From Fibrobacterota bacterium (GTDB taxonomy: Bacteria > Fibrobacterota > Fibrobacteria > UBA11236): a DNA stretch of 64,000 nt. Shown piece by piece: positions 9,059-17,439 of the stretch. Each line of letters opens with the position of its first letter. The first letter of the stretch is position 1. The stretch is taken from positions 38,158 through 102,157 of the forward strand of contig CANIEU010000007.1 of NCBI GenBank assembly GCA_947466585.1. Reading direction: 5' to 3'. The position numbers and the translations under genes were made by a program. The notes under the pieces were generated by a model that was given only the letters and a program-made list of their open reading frames with translations, was not told where the DNA came from and did no database searches.

Positions 9059-10081
9059 TTGTTCGGATACATCTCAAGCGATATCGGAATTGATCTGGGC
9101 ACCGCGAATACGCTGGTGCATGTCGGTGGTCGCGGCATCGTGATCAACGAACCGTCGGTGGTGGCAGTGGACCGTCGCACCAACAAGGTGCTCGCCATCG
9201 GACACGAGGCGAAGATGATGCTCGGGCGCACGCCCGGCGAAATCAGCGCCGTGCGTCCCATGAAAGACGGTGTCATCGCCGACTTCCAACTCGTTGAAAG
9301 CCTGCTGACGCGCCTCATCAAAACCGCGCAGAAATATCCGCTGTTCTTCCTGCGTCCGCGCATCGTCGTCGGCGTACCTTCGGGCATCACCGAGGTGGAG
9401 AAGCGCGCCGTGCTCGACGCCGCCCGCAAGGCCGGCGCCCGCGAAGTGCATCTGGTTGCGGAACCGATGGCGGCCGCCATCGGCATGGGCATTCCCGTGG
9501 AAGATCCGAGCGGCAACATGATCATCGACATCGGCGGCGGCACCTCGGAGATCGCGGTGATCGCGCTCTACGGCATCGTGTGCGATACCTCGGTGCGCGT
9601 GGGCGGCGACGAGATGGATGAGGCCATCATCAGCTACCTCAAGAAGAACTATAACTTGCTCGTGGGCGAAAGCATGGCCGAGAAGATCAAGATGGCGATC
9701 GGCTCCGCCTATCCACTCGACCCCGAACTGGAGATGGAAGTCAAGGGTCGCGATCTCGTGGCCGGCGTGCCGCACACGCTCAAACTCACGTCGGCGGAGA
9801 TCCGCGAAGCGCTCGCGGAGCCGGTGAACGCCATCGTAGAAGCCGTGCGCCGCGCGCTCGAGCAAACGCCGCCCGAGTTGTCTGCCGACCTCATGGACAA
9901 GGGAATCGTGATGACCGGCGGCGGTGCGCAGTTGCGCGGCCTCGACGAGTTGCTGCGCCGCGAAACCGGGCTTCCCGTCAATGTGATCGACGATCCCTTG
10001 GTGTGCGTGTGCAAAGGCACGGCGCGCATTCTGGAAGACATGGACAAGTACTACAAGGTGTTGATGGATTCCCAGCGTTGA
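9059..10081 (+). CDS. mreB: Rod shape-determining actin homologue MreB
   Basis: A 340-residue cytoskeletal ATPase that organises the lateral-wall elongasome. Actin-fold landmarks are DIGIDLGTANTLV (phosphate 1), VVGVPSGITEVEKRA, AEPMAAAIG, IDIGGGTSEIAV (phosphate 2), GGDEMDEAI and VMTGGGAQLRGL (adenosine). TTG at 9059 is preferred: it gives the usual short N-terminus (MFGYISSDIG) and has AAAGGGG five bases upstream. ATG at 9032 would add nine residues encoded by the repeat and has no ribosome-binding site. It heads the mreBCD-mrdA-rodA cluster. Confidence 0.95.
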   Translation: MFGYISSDIGIDLGTANTLVHVGGRGIVINEPSVVAVDRRTNKVLAIGHEAKMMLGRTPGEISAVRPMKDGVIADFQLVESLLTRLIKTAQKYPLFFLRPRIVVGVPSGITEVEKRAVLDAARKAGAREVHLVAEPMAAAIGMGIPVEDPSGNMIIDIGGGTSEIAVIALYGIVCDTSVRVGGDEMDEAIISYLKKNYNLLVGESMAEKIKMAIGSAYPLDPELEMEVKGRDLVAGVPHTLKLTSAEIREALAEPVNAIVEAVRRALEQTPPELSADLMDKGIVMTGGGAQLRGLDELLRRETGLPVNVIDDPLVCVCKGTARILEDMDKYYKVLMDSQR

Positions 10082-10108
10082 TCCGATTCCGCGCGCAATC
10101 GTTATAAT
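10078..10108 (+). promoter_or_regulatory. Candidate promoter for mreC
   Basis: TTGATC (10078-10083) and a perfect TATAAT (10103-10108) are separated by 19 bases between mreB and mreC. The long spacer lowers confidence. The -10 lies inside an 18-bp tandem repeat. Confidence 0.4.
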
Positions 10109-10128
10109 GGGCGCAATCGTGACAATGG
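10093..10128 (+). repeat. 18-bp tandem duplication around the mreC -10 element
   Basis: GCGCAATCGTTATAATGG (10093-10110) is followed at once by GCGCAATCGTGACAATGG (10111-10128), 16 of 18 identical. The second copy has lost the TATAAT. Confidence 0.8.
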
Positions 10129-10153
10129 GTGAAACCGACAAGCGGTACGAACG

Positions 10154-11068
10154 GTGAATATTTTAGTGTGGCTTCGCAAGATTCTGACCGTATGGAACGG
10201 AGTCTTTTCCTTTTTTCTCGCGCTGGTTTTTTCCGGTGCGCTTCTTTCCCTCGACGGTTTTGGGCAGCGCGTCTTTCATGACGTGATGACGGACACGGTG
10301 TTGTTTCCTGTGCAGGCCATGCTCTCGCGTTTCGGCGGCACCTTGAGCCTGCGCCGCGAGAACGTGCGTTTGGCGCGCGAGAACGCCGCCCTACGCGCCG
10401 AAAACGATTGGCTTCACCAGGTCTACCGGCAAACCCCACGCGTGCAGGACATGGCCCGTTTCCGGAGATCCGTGTCGCTGCGCCTCAAGGCCGGGCGGAT
10501 CGTGGCGGAAGATCCAGGACGCTATCAGGCGGCATGGGTGGTGGATCTCGGCACGGCGGATTCGGTGGCGGTCAACATGCCCGTGCTCACTGCGCGCGGC
10601 GTGGTTGGGAAAATCGTCAAGGTGTTCCGCAACCATAGTTTGGTGCAATTGCTCTCCGATCACACTTTTCGCGCCTCGGTTCAGTCCGACCGCAGCCGCG
10701 CGCGCGGCATTCTCGAATCCGAAGGGCCGAACCGTCTCGTGGCCCGCTTTCCCGCCGGTTCCGATGTGGCGCGCGGCGATACGCTCATGACGGCGGGGCT
10801 CGGCGGGGTGTTTCCCAAGGGATTGCGTATCGGCACGGCGGACCGCGAGGTCACCCGTCAGGAGAAGGAAAATCAGGACGTGATGCGCACTTTCCGCGTG
10901 GAACCGTTCCAAGGCCTCAATACGGTCGAAGAAGTTTTCGTGCTGGTGAAATCGGATCGTTGGGTGCCCGGCGATACGTTGGAGATTCCGACAACGTCCG
11001 GTGCGATAGCTTCCTCCGCGGCCTCGGTCGTCCTCAAAACCTCCAAAGCGAAGGGGGTCAAACGATGA
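10154..11068 (+). CDS. mreC: Rod shape-determining protein MreC
   Basis: A 304-residue bitopic inner-membrane protein of the elongasome. One membrane segment (about residues 14-38) is followed by a coiled coil rich in RENxxLRAEN heptads (about 65-92), then the periplasmic beta domain with VDLGTADSVAVNMPVL and GVVGKI, RARGILESEG and GLGGVFPKGLRIG. It couples MreB to the PBP2/RodA synthase. GTG start at 10154. Its stop overlaps the mreD start. Confidence 0.93.
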   Translation: MNILVWLRKILTVWNGVFSFFLALVFSGALLSLDGFGQRVFHDVMTDTVLFPVQAMLSRFGGTLSLRRENVRLARENAALRAENDWLHQVYRQTPRVQDMARFRRSVSLRLKAGRIVAEDPGRYQAAWVVDLGTADSVAVNMPVLTARGVVGKIVKVFRNHSLVQLLSDHTFRASVQSDRSRARGILESEGPNRLVARFPAGSDVARGDTLMTAGLGGVFPKGLRIGTADREVTRQEKENQDVMRTFRVEPFQGLNTVEEVFVLVKSDRWVPGDTLEIPTTSGAIASSAASVVLKTSKAKGVKR

Positions 11069-11553
11069 GCGCGCGCGGCGGAATCGTAGTGGATGTTCTG
11101 ATCCTGACGGGATCGTTGGTTTTGCAACAAACGGTGGCGCGTTGGCTGTCGGCCGGCGGCGTGCGTCCCGATCTGATGCTGATCGCCCTCACTGCGGTCG
11201 CGCTGCGTCGCGGTCCGGTGGTGGGGCTCTACGCGGGGCTGTTCCTCGGTTTGATCCAGGATGTGTATGCGGTGGAGGCCCTCGGAGCTAACGTACTGGC
11301 GAAGGGACTCGTGGGTTACGCGATGGGGTTTTTCGAGGAAAAGGTGATGAAGGTGATGGCGGCCACGCGCGTGTTGCTTTTGGCCTCGGCCCTGATCGTG
11401 CATGATCTCATTTATTACGTGGCGGCGGGTTTCCGCGGAGAGTTCTTCCGCAACTCCCTGCTCTTCCAGTCGTTGCCTTCGGCGGTGTATACGCTGGTGC
11501 TTGGCGCGGTGGTGTTCTACTTCGCCGCGGGCTTCAAGGCCCGGGAGATCTGA
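11065..11553 (+). CDS. mreD: Rod shape-determining protein MreD
   Basis: A 162-residue polytopic membrane protein with about five hydrophobic segments. PDLMLIALTAVAL, GLYAGLFLGLIQDV and GANVLAKGLVGY are the usual MreD blocks. ATG 11065 overlaps the mreC stop as ATGA. The longer in-frame reading from 10960 lies inside mreC and is discarded. It works with MreC in the elongasome. Confidence 0.9.
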   Translation: MSARGGIVVDVLILTGSLVLQQTVARWLSAGGVRPDLMLIALTAVALRRGPVVGLYAGLFLGLIQDVYAVEALGANVLAKGLVGYAMGFFEEKVMKVMAATRVLLLASALIVHDLIYYVAAGFRGEFFRNSLLFQSLPSAVYTLVLGAVVFYFAAGFKAREI

Positions 11554-11558
11554 CCGCC

Positions 11559-13406
11559 TTGCGCGCGCCGCACAACAATCCGCTCGACGATTCCCATTAC
11601 CGCAGCGGGGCGGCCCGCATGTTGGCGATTTTTCTGATCGCGGCGATGGTCGTGCTGGTCGGACGCCTTTTCCAGCTGCAGGTCATCCAGGGCAGCTACC
11701 ATAAATCCCTTTCGGAGCAGAACAGTATCCGTCTGCAGGTGGTGAAGGCCGCGCGCGGATTGATCTACGACCGGCACGGCATCATCATCGCGCGCAACCG
11801 ACCTTCGTACCAGATCGCGATTCTGCCCACGGATTTGCGCCCGGGCGAACCGTTGATCGAACGTTTGCTGCGGTTCCGCGATGCGGACGGGATGCGCATT
11901 TTCGATTCGACGCTAGTAGCGTGGAGTCTCGACCGCGCCCGCTGGCGCCGCTTTCAACCCTTGGTGATCTACGAGGACGCGCCCTTCGAGGTGGTGGCAC
12001 TGATCGAAGAACATCAATCCGACCTGCCGGGCGTGGTGACCATCGTGGAGTCGCGACGCAATTATCCCTTCGGCGCGGCGGCGGGACATGTGCTGGGCTA
12101 TATGGACGAGGTGAAGGAGAACGAGGTGGGCGATCTCGCTAAGGCTTCGCTCTCCGACAGCCAACCTTATCTGCGGGGCGACCGCATCGGCCGCAAAGGT
12201 CTGGAACGGCGTTACGAAGCGCACTTCCGCGGCCGCGACGGCGTGCGGTACGTGAAGGTGAACGCTTTCGGGCGTCAGATGGAAGTGCTCGACGACATGC
12301 AGCGCCGCGACCCGGTGCAAGGCAACAATATTTACACCACGCTCGACATCGATCTGCAGGTTCTCGCCGACTCCCTTCTGGGCGACAACCGGGGCGCGGT
12401 GGTGGCCATCGATCCCCGCAACGGAGAGCTTTTGGTGATGGCCTCATCGCCGCATCTCGACGGCAATGTGTTTTCGCTCAACCGAACCAAGCGCGCACGC
12501 GCCTGGGCCCACCTCGCGCTCGACTCTTCGCGTCCCTTGAACAATCGTGCCACCAGCGGCGGTTACGAACCGGGATCAACCTTCAAGGGTGTGGTGGGAT
12601 TGGCTGCGGTGGAAGCGGGTGTGAATCCCGAGTCGCATATGACACGGCCCTGCACGGGCGGCTATCGCTTCGGCAACCGCGTCTGGAAATGCTGGGAGCT
12701 GAAGGGGCACGGATACACCAACGCCATCGCGGCCTTCACCCACTCCTGCGACGTGTACTACTATCAGGCCGGCTTGATCGCGGGCATGGAAAGGATTAAC
12801 GGCGTAGCGCGACGTTTCGGATTCGGCCAGATGACCGGCATCGATCTCGACGAGGATCGCAGTGGCTTGCTGATGGATTCGGCGAACTACGAACGGATGT
12901 ACGGCAAGCGCGGTTGGCGCTGGCCGCGCGGCATGATCCTGAACCTGGCCATCGGACAGGGCCAAATCGTTACGCCGCTTCAGCTTTCCAACTATATGGC
13001 GGGCATGGCGAACGGTCAGGTGATCTACAAGCCCCACCTGATGCGCGAAGTGCGCGATCCGCGCGGCCATTTGGTGTTGGCGGCCAAGCCCGAAGTATTG
13101 CATGCGCTGAAGCTGACACAAGCCGAGCATGAGTTGCTCATCAAGTCGTTGTCGGAGGTCGTGAACGGTGCCGGCGGTACCGGCGGTCGCGCCAAGGTTC
13201 CGGGCGTGTGGGTGGGCGGTAAAACCGGGTCCGCGGAGAATCCGCACGGCAAGCTGACGCACGGCCTGTTCGTGGGCGCAGCCCCGCTCGACAATCCCCG
13301 GATCGCAATCGCCGTGGTGCTTGAGAACGCGGGGCACGGCGGGTCGGTCGCCGCGCCGATCGCAGGAGCCATCATGAAAAGGTTTTTCGACAATGCTGCG
13401 CAGTAA
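11559..13406 (+). CDS. mrdA: Penicillin-binding protein 2 (elongation transpeptidase)
   Basis: A 615-residue class B PBP that cross-links peptidoglycan during elongation. One N-terminal membrane segment (about residues 22-43), then the dimerisation/pedestal domain with RGLIYDRHG, then the transpeptidase domain: GGYEPGSTFKG with the acylated serine near residue 339 (STFK), HSCDVY as the SxN-like motif (SCD), and GGKTGSAEN as KTG near residue 553. The apparent start is TTG at 11559, five bases after the mreD stop. It overlaps rodA by 14 bases, which is typical of this synthase pair. Confidence 0.94.
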   Translation: MRAPHNNPLDDSHYRSGAARMLAIFLIAAMVVLVGRLFQLQVIQGSYHKSLSEQNSIRLQVVKAARGLIYDRHGIIIARNRPSYQIAILPTDLRPGEPLIERLLRFRDADGMRIFDSTLVAWSLDRARWRRFQPLVIYEDAPFEVVALIEEHQSDLPGVVTIVESRRNYPFGAAAGHVLGYMDEVKENEVGDLAKASLSDSQPYLRGDRIGRKGLERRYEAHFRGRDGVRYVKVNAFGRQMEVLDDMQRRDPVQGNNIYTTLDIDLQVLADSLLGDNRGAVVAIDPRNGELLVMASSPHLDGNVFSLNRTKRARAWAHLALDSSRPLNNRATSGGYEPGSTFKGVVGLAAVEAGVNPESHMTRPCTGGYRFGNRVWKCWELKGHGYTNAIAAFTHSCDVYYYQAGLIAGMERINGVARRFGFGQMTGIDLDEDRSGLLMDSANYERMYGKRGWRWPRGMILNLAIGQGQIVTPLQLSNYMAGMANGQVIYKPHLMREVRDPRGHLVLAAKPEVLHALKLTQAEHELLIKSLSEVVNGAGGTGGRAKVPGVWVGGKTGSAENPHGKLTHGLFVGAAPLDNPRIAIAVVLENAGHGGSVAAPIAGAIMKRFFDNAAQ

Positions 13407-14613
13407 GGAAGCACTGCCGCGCGCCTGGGATCGCGTCTTGGTGGCCGCTGTGGCGGTTCTGCTGATCATCGGCCTGATGGCGGTGTATTCGGCCACTGCG
13501 GGCGAAACCGGCAGTTTGTGGCAGAAGCAGATCGTGTTCGCCGCCATCGGTCTGGTGCTGGTGGCGGGTTTGCAAATCGTTCCCCCCCGCCTGTTTTATG
13601 TATTGGCCTATCCGCTGTATTTCCTGTCGCTGATTCCGTTGCTCTACATCATCGTGTTCAAGGGGAATTCGGTGGAGCGCTGGATCGCACTGCCAGGTGG
13701 GTTCAATCTGCAGCCCAGCGAACTCATGAAAATCGCGTTTTTATTGGCCATGGCGCGCTTTCTGTCCTTCCAACCCGTGAGCCTGTCCGCACCGCGTACG
13801 CTGGTGATGCCGTTTTTGCTGTTCATTGTGCCGTTCATCTTGGTGTTGTTACAACCCAATCTTTCCACAGCGCTGAGCTTTGTGGCGATGACGGCGATGA
13901 TGGCGTTCTTCGCCGGCTTGTCCGTGCGTGATCTGTTCTTTTTGGCCTCGCCGCTGCTGTCGGTGATTCTGACCTTCAACAACTACGCGTGGGCGGGCCT
14001 GTTCTTGGTGCTCATCGCGGTGATGTGGCGCACGCGGGCCTCGCTGCAATCGGCCTTGTTCTGGCTTGTGGTGAACATAGGGGCGGGCTACGCGGCGATT
14101 TTCGTGTGGAACAAAATCCTGTACGCCCACCAACGGGGGCGCATCATGACCTTCATCGATCCACAGATGGATCCGCAGGGCGCAGGTTATCAGGTGTTGC
14201 AGTCAAAGGTTGCCATCGGGTCGGGCGGCTTTTTCGGAAAGGGCTACCTGAATGGAACGCAAACCAACCTGAGCTTTTTGCCCGAGGAACACACCGATTT
14301 CATTTATTCCGTGATCGGGGAACAGTTCGGGTTCATAGGGTGCCTGATCGTGCTCGGGCTGTTTTTCCTGCTGCTGCAGCGTATTCTCGGCGTGGCGGTC
14401 GATACGCGCAGCCGCTTTACCGCACTGGTGGCGGTGGGTCTTACCGGAATTTTCTCGTTTCACGTTTTGGTTAATATTTCCATGACGATGGGCATGATGC
14501 CCGTGACTGGATTGCCCCTACCCTTTCTTTCCTACGGCGGCTCGTTCCTGATTTCGTGTTTGATGATGCTGGGGATCTTACTCAACCTGCGGGCGCATGG
14601 GGAGTATTTGTAG
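13393..14613 (+). CDS. rodA: Rod shape-determining SEDS glycosyltransferase RodA
   Basis: A 406-residue SEDS-family polymerase with about ten membrane segments that extends glycan strands with PBP2. Family signatures are GNSVERWIALPGGFNLQPSE (with the catalytic-region ELMKI following), GKGYLNGTQTNLSFLPEEHT with the conserved DF after it, and the C-terminal GLPLPFLSYGGS. Start ATG 13393 lies inside the end of mrdA. No clear terminator follows. Confidence 0.94.
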   Translation: MLRSKEALPRAWDRVLVAAVAVLLIIGLMAVYSATAGETGSLWQKQIVFAAIGLVLVAGLQIVPPRLFYVLAYPLYFLSLIPLLYIIVFKGNSVERWIALPGGFNLQPSELMKIAFLLAMARFLSFQPVSLSAPRTLVMPFLLFIVPFILVLLQPNLSTALSFVAMTAMMAFFAGLSVRDLFFLASPLLSVILTFNNYAWAGLFLVLIAVMWRTRASLQSALFWLVVNIGAGYAAIFVWNKILYAHQRGRIMTFIDPQMDPQGAGYQVLQSKVAIGSGGFFGKGYLNGTQTNLSFLPEEHTDFIYSVIGEQFGFIGCLIVLGLFFLLLQRILGVAVDTRSRFTALVAVGLTGIFSFHVLVNISMTMGMMPVTGLPLPFLSYGGSFLISCLMMLGILLNLRAHGEYL

Positions 14614-14741
14614 GGCAGGGGAGAGCGGGTCGGGATGATGTCGGGCAGATCTTCGTTCGGCCCGCTTCGTTGATTCACAGGCAATTGGAGGCACCGAAAG
14701 TTTGAGCATGTAGTGGGCTATCTGAATAAAAGGGGGAGCCT

Positions 14742-14966
14742 GTGAGCGAGGAAGTTCTGATTAATGAATCACAAGCCTATGCAGCAATGTTCTTTTTTCT
14801 GGAGAACATCTATAAGAGGACTTCGGAGGATGCGCTCGGTCAGCTATTAGGCGCTATGTCTTGGCTACAGGATGCAACCCCTGTTGATCCTGCATTTTTC
14901 GAGGAGTAGCGAATGGCAATTCATAAAGCGCTATCAGACGAAAAACCATTTTTGAAGTTTATCTGA
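14742..14966 (+). pseudogene. Small conserved hypothetical gene interrupted by an in-frame TAG
   Basis: GTG 14742, behind AGGGGGAG, opens 55 codons beginning VSEEVLINESQAYAAMFFFL and ending DPAFFEE before TAG at 14907. The same frame goes on for 18 codons (RMAIHKALSDEK...) to TGA at 14964-14966. From memory it resembles a family of roughly 70-residue proteins with a Q-A-Y-x-A-M-F start, an L-L-G-x-M-S centre and a conserved Trp near the C-terminus. A single TGG-to-TAG change at that Trp would explain the break. Function unknown; an immunity-like role is sometimes suggested for such proteins. Confidence 0.6.
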
Positions 14967-15023
14967 ATCAGATATTTCGGAATTGGTAAGAGCTCCGTAG
15001 GCGGGAAGGTTCTATTTGGGTCT

Positions 15024-15407
15024 CTAACCTGAGACCCCCGCCTTCGGCGCTTCCCACAACTCGATCTTCGTTCCATCCGGATCGAGGATCCAGGCGAACT
15101 TGCCCATGCCTTCCATCTCCTCACGATCATTCACCGCAACGCCCTTGGCCTCTAGCCCGGCAACAAACGCATCCAAATCATCCACCGCGAAGTTGATCAT
15201 GAACTCGCGGGTCGAAGGTTTGAAATGGCCAGTATCCTTGTTGAACGGAGCCCACACGCCATAAGCCGGGCCCGCGCCTTCGGAACGGATAATCGCCCCG
15301 CCCCAGTCCTCAATCGAAAGGCCTAGCGTGTCGCGATACCATTCACCCAAAGCCTTGGGGTTCGGGCTGTGAAAGAACACCCCGCCGAATGCCGTGATAC
15401 GGGCCAT
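15024..15407 (-). CDS. VOC-family (glyoxalase/bleomycin-resistance fold) protein
   Basis: A 127-residue protein with the paired beta-alpha-beta-beta-beta modules of the vicinal oxygen chelate superfamily. The first module is RITAFGGVFFHSPNPKALGE followed by WYRDTLGL. The second ends FAWILDPDGTKIELWE, with the C-terminal glutamate usual for metal binding. ATG 15407 is used because AGGGGG stands eight bases upstream; the longer frame to 15434 has no such site. Substrate unknown. It stands alone, divergent from the toxin-antitoxin pair. Confidence 0.85.
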   Translation of the reverse strand: MARITAFGGVFFHSPNPKALGEWYRDTLGLSIEDWGGAIIRSEGAGPAYGVWAPFNKDTGHFKPSTREFMINFAVDDLDAFVAGLEAKGVAVNDREEMEGMGKFAWILDPDGTKIELWEAPKAGVSG

Positions 15408-15606
15408 GTGTATCCCCCTGATTTGTGGAAGCAATGCGTCCCACTATTCGGCGGGAAAATAGTTTCTCCACCCCTGTTCCATTTCGACCCCCTCTGGCCC
15501 AGCTTTTATCCGGACACAGTCCTAGTCTTCCAAAATAATGTGTACACATAAGATACACGGAATTCCTCAAAATGCTTATCTTGTGGATAAGACTACGGAG
15601 GCGAGC

Positions 15607-15876
15607 GTGAAACAAACAGCTTCGATTCGGGAGTTCCGGGGTGGAATGGCGGCCATGCTGGAGGGGAGAGAACCCATTCTCATCACCAGCCACGGCCATG
15701 CCAAAGCCATCGTGTACCCGTTGGAAAGGGCGAAATCCCTTCCTCCCGATGTGAAGCGGGATGCGTTTCGAATTCTCGCAATGCAGGTGGCCGCCAAGAC
15801 TGCCGGTGTCGAAGAGGACGAGATGCTGAAGGACTTCAATGCTTGGCGCAAGGAGCGTCGTCGTAGCGGACGCTAA
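15607..15876 (+). CDS. Phd/YefM-type antitoxin
   Basis: An 89-residue protein starting VKQTASIREFRGGMAAML, the N-terminal DNA-binding and dimerising fold of Phd/YefM antitoxins, followed by ILITSHGHAKAIVYPL. The charged C-terminal part (EDEMLKDFNAWRKERRR) would wrap the toxin. GTG 15607 follows GGAGG; an upstream frame to 15538 adds residues foreign to the family. It overlaps the PIN toxin by 38 bases, the normal translational coupling of such pairs. It probably represses its own promoter. Confidence 0.85.
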   Translation: MKQTASIREFRGGMAAMLEGREPILITSHGHAKAIVYPLERAKSLPPDVKRDAFRILAMQVAAKTAGVEEDEMLKDFNAWRKERRRSGR

Positions 15877-16252
15877 CGTATTGCTTTCGGCATTGGCTGG
15901 CCGTGCCGCCGACCGTGTTCTTACCTCTGACCTCGACACTCATACCACGGAACACACTTGGGCCGAGGTGGTCGAATATGTTCCCGTTTTTCAACAGCGG
16001 TATCAAATCACCGTTGAGGAGATGGATGCTGCGCTCGAAGAGGCGCCGGTGCACATCCACGGACGCATGGAATATGCGGAAAAGCTGCCGGAAGCGATCG
16101 CACTCGTTGGTTCTCGGGATCCGGAAGACGTGGATGTGGCTGCGTTGGCCTTAAAACTCAAAGCCCCGATCTGGTCTCATGATGACATTTTCAAGGACTT
16201 CCCGCTAAGACGCTATACGACCGCCCAGTTTTTGAAAATCCTGGAAGGCTGA
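15839..16252 (+). CDS. PIN-domain toxin (VapC-like ribonuclease)
   Basis: A 137-residue PIN-domain protein. The acidic metal-binding residues are visible in VVADANVLLSAL (first Asp), the TWAEVVEY glutamate, and the RDPEDVDVAALALKL and IWSHDDIF aspartates, so the nuclease centre looks intact. Such proteins cut RNA and are neutralised by the adjoining antitoxin. ATG 15839 lies within the antitoxin gene. An AAGGAG at 15849-15854 sits inside the frame with no start codon near, so the exact start is not certain. Confidence 0.85.
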   Translation: MLGARSVVVADANVLLSALAGRAADRVLTSDLDTHTTEHTWAEVVEYVPVFQQRYQITVEEMDAALEEAPVHIHGRMEYAEKLPEAIALVGSRDPEDVDVAALALKLKAPIWSHDDIFKDFPLRRYTTAQFLKILEG

Positions 16253-16313
16253 TGGGCTTCGGGGGAGGGGGATGTCTGGGCGGGGGAGACTGGCGGGGGA
16301 TTCTTTAAAAAGA

Positions 16314-16412
16314 GCCGGGAAAATGGTGGTCGCTACAAGATTTGAACTTGTGACCCCTTCCATGTCAAGGAAGTACTCTAACCAACTGAGCTAAGCGACC
16401 CATTTTCCCGGC
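16314..16412. repeat. 13-bp inverted repeat enclosing tRNA-Val
   Basis: GCCGGGAAAATGG (16314-16326) and CCATTTTCCCGGC (16400-16412) are perfect reverse complements flanking the tRNA. In a precursor transcript the 5' leader and 3' trailer would pair and extend the acceptor stem by about 12 bp. Confidence 0.85.
16324..16400 (-). tRNA. tRNA-Val (anticodon GAC)
   Basis: On the minus strand the acceptor stem is GGTCGCT/AGCGACC with discriminator A and an encoded CCA (16324-16326). The anticodon arm CTTCC-TTGACAT-GGAAG gives GAC. The T arm ACAAG-TTCAAAT-CTTGT is intact. Confidence 0.95.
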
Positions 16413-16650
16413 CGAAGAATCAAAACAGCCAAAGCCGGGACGGGCAAAGTTAGCCACGAGAGGCCCGGAAGGCAAGGAAAAGCCAAGGAAAATTCCCGAA
16501 ACCACGCGAAAATACACCGTAAACCGATCCCCTAAATCCTTTTACTTTTGGCAATCCGATGTTTACCTCAATCGCCCTTCCCTCGGGAAATCCCCTCCAA
16601 ATCCCCCGGAAATCCCCTTCCGACCAGCCCCAATTCGGCTCCTTTGTGTT

Positions 16651-16685
16651 CATTCCTCATTCATCATTCCTCATTCATCATTTCT
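16651..16685 (+). repeat. Five 7-bp tandem units just before bioD
   Basis: CATTCCT, CATTCAT, CATTCCT, CATTCAT, CATTTCT run without a gap up to four bases before the bioD ATG, leaving no purine-rich ribosome-binding site. The rest of the 16413-16650 spacer shows no gene. Confidence 0.85.
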
Positions 16686-16689
16686 CCTG

Positions 16690-17439
16690 ATGCCCCGCAC
16701 CCTCTTCATTACCGGCACCGGCACCGGCATTGGCAAAACCGCCCTGTCCTTGGCCGTGCTCCTGTGGGGCCGTGCGCGGGGGCTGCGTGTCGCCTATCTC
16801 AAGCCCTTGCAATGCGGGTCCAACAAGGCCGTTGGTGAGATCTACGGAGACGCAGACTGGATCCGGGACGCAACACTCGGTGTGGCAGAGATCTCCGAGG
16901 CCTATGCAGTGTACACCTTCGCCGATTCCGTGTCGCCGCACCTTGCCGTGGAGCGGGCAGGCGGATGGATCGACCCCGAATGGATCGTGGAGCAGGCCGA
17001 GGTAGCTGCGCGCCGCTGCGAACTGCTGGTGATCGAAGGCTCCGGTGGTGCCGCCGTACCCCTGAACCGTGAAGGCACCTCGTTGGCCGATGTGGCCGCG
17101 CTGGGGAAGTGGCCGTGCCTCATCGCCGCGCTCCCGGGGCTGGGGACGCTGCATCACACGCTCACCACCGCGCACTACCTCAAGGCGCGCGGGGCCCAGA
17201 TCGCCGGTTTCGCCTTTGTGCAGAACAACCACGATGTTTCGCCGCTGCAGGCCGACAACGCGCGCACGCTCACGGATCTGCTGGAGATTCCCTTCGTGGG
17301 CGCGATGCCGTATTGCCCCGGTCTCGGCAAGCGGCTGCCGGTTTCTCCCGCGGTGGCAGGCCTTCTCGCGCAGGCATTGCCCGGTCTCGCCGCGTGGTAT
17401 GATGCGCCCCCAGATTCTCCCGCGGAAAACGGTGCGTGA
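16690..17439 (+). CDS. bioD: Dethiobiotin synthetase
   Basis: A 249-residue ATP-dependent enzyme that closes the ureido ring of dethiobiotin from diaminopelargonic acid and CO2. It has the P-loop TGTGTGIGKTALSLAV at residues 8-23, LKPLQCG with the substrate-binding lysine, IEGSGGAAVPLN, and a typical GFAFVQNN strand. First gene of a biotin block. Its stop codon overlaps bioF. The block lacks bioA and bioB here, so these must lie elsewhere. Confidence 0.93.
   Translation: MPRTLFITGTGTGIGKTALSLAVLLWGRARGLRVAYLKPLQCGSNKAVGEIYGDADWIRDATLGVAEISEAYAVYTFADSVSPHLAVERAGGWIDPEWIVEQAEVAARRCELLVIEGSGGAAVPLNREGTSLADVAALGKWPCLIAALPGLGTLHHTLTTAHYLKARGAQIAGFAFVQNNHDVSPLQADNARTLTDLLEIPFVGAMPYCPGLGKRLPVSPAVAGLLAQALPGLAAWYDAPPDSPAENGA

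Noticed and set aside
14907..14909. TAG read as pyrrolysine or other recoding
   Set aside because: No suppressor tRNA or other in-frame TAG gene was seen in the window; a nonsense mutation is the simpler reading.
15538..16400. Genomic island at tRNA-Val carrying the toxin-antitoxin pair
   Set aside because: No integrase, no second copy of the tRNA 3' end as attachment site, and no clear compositional break were seen.
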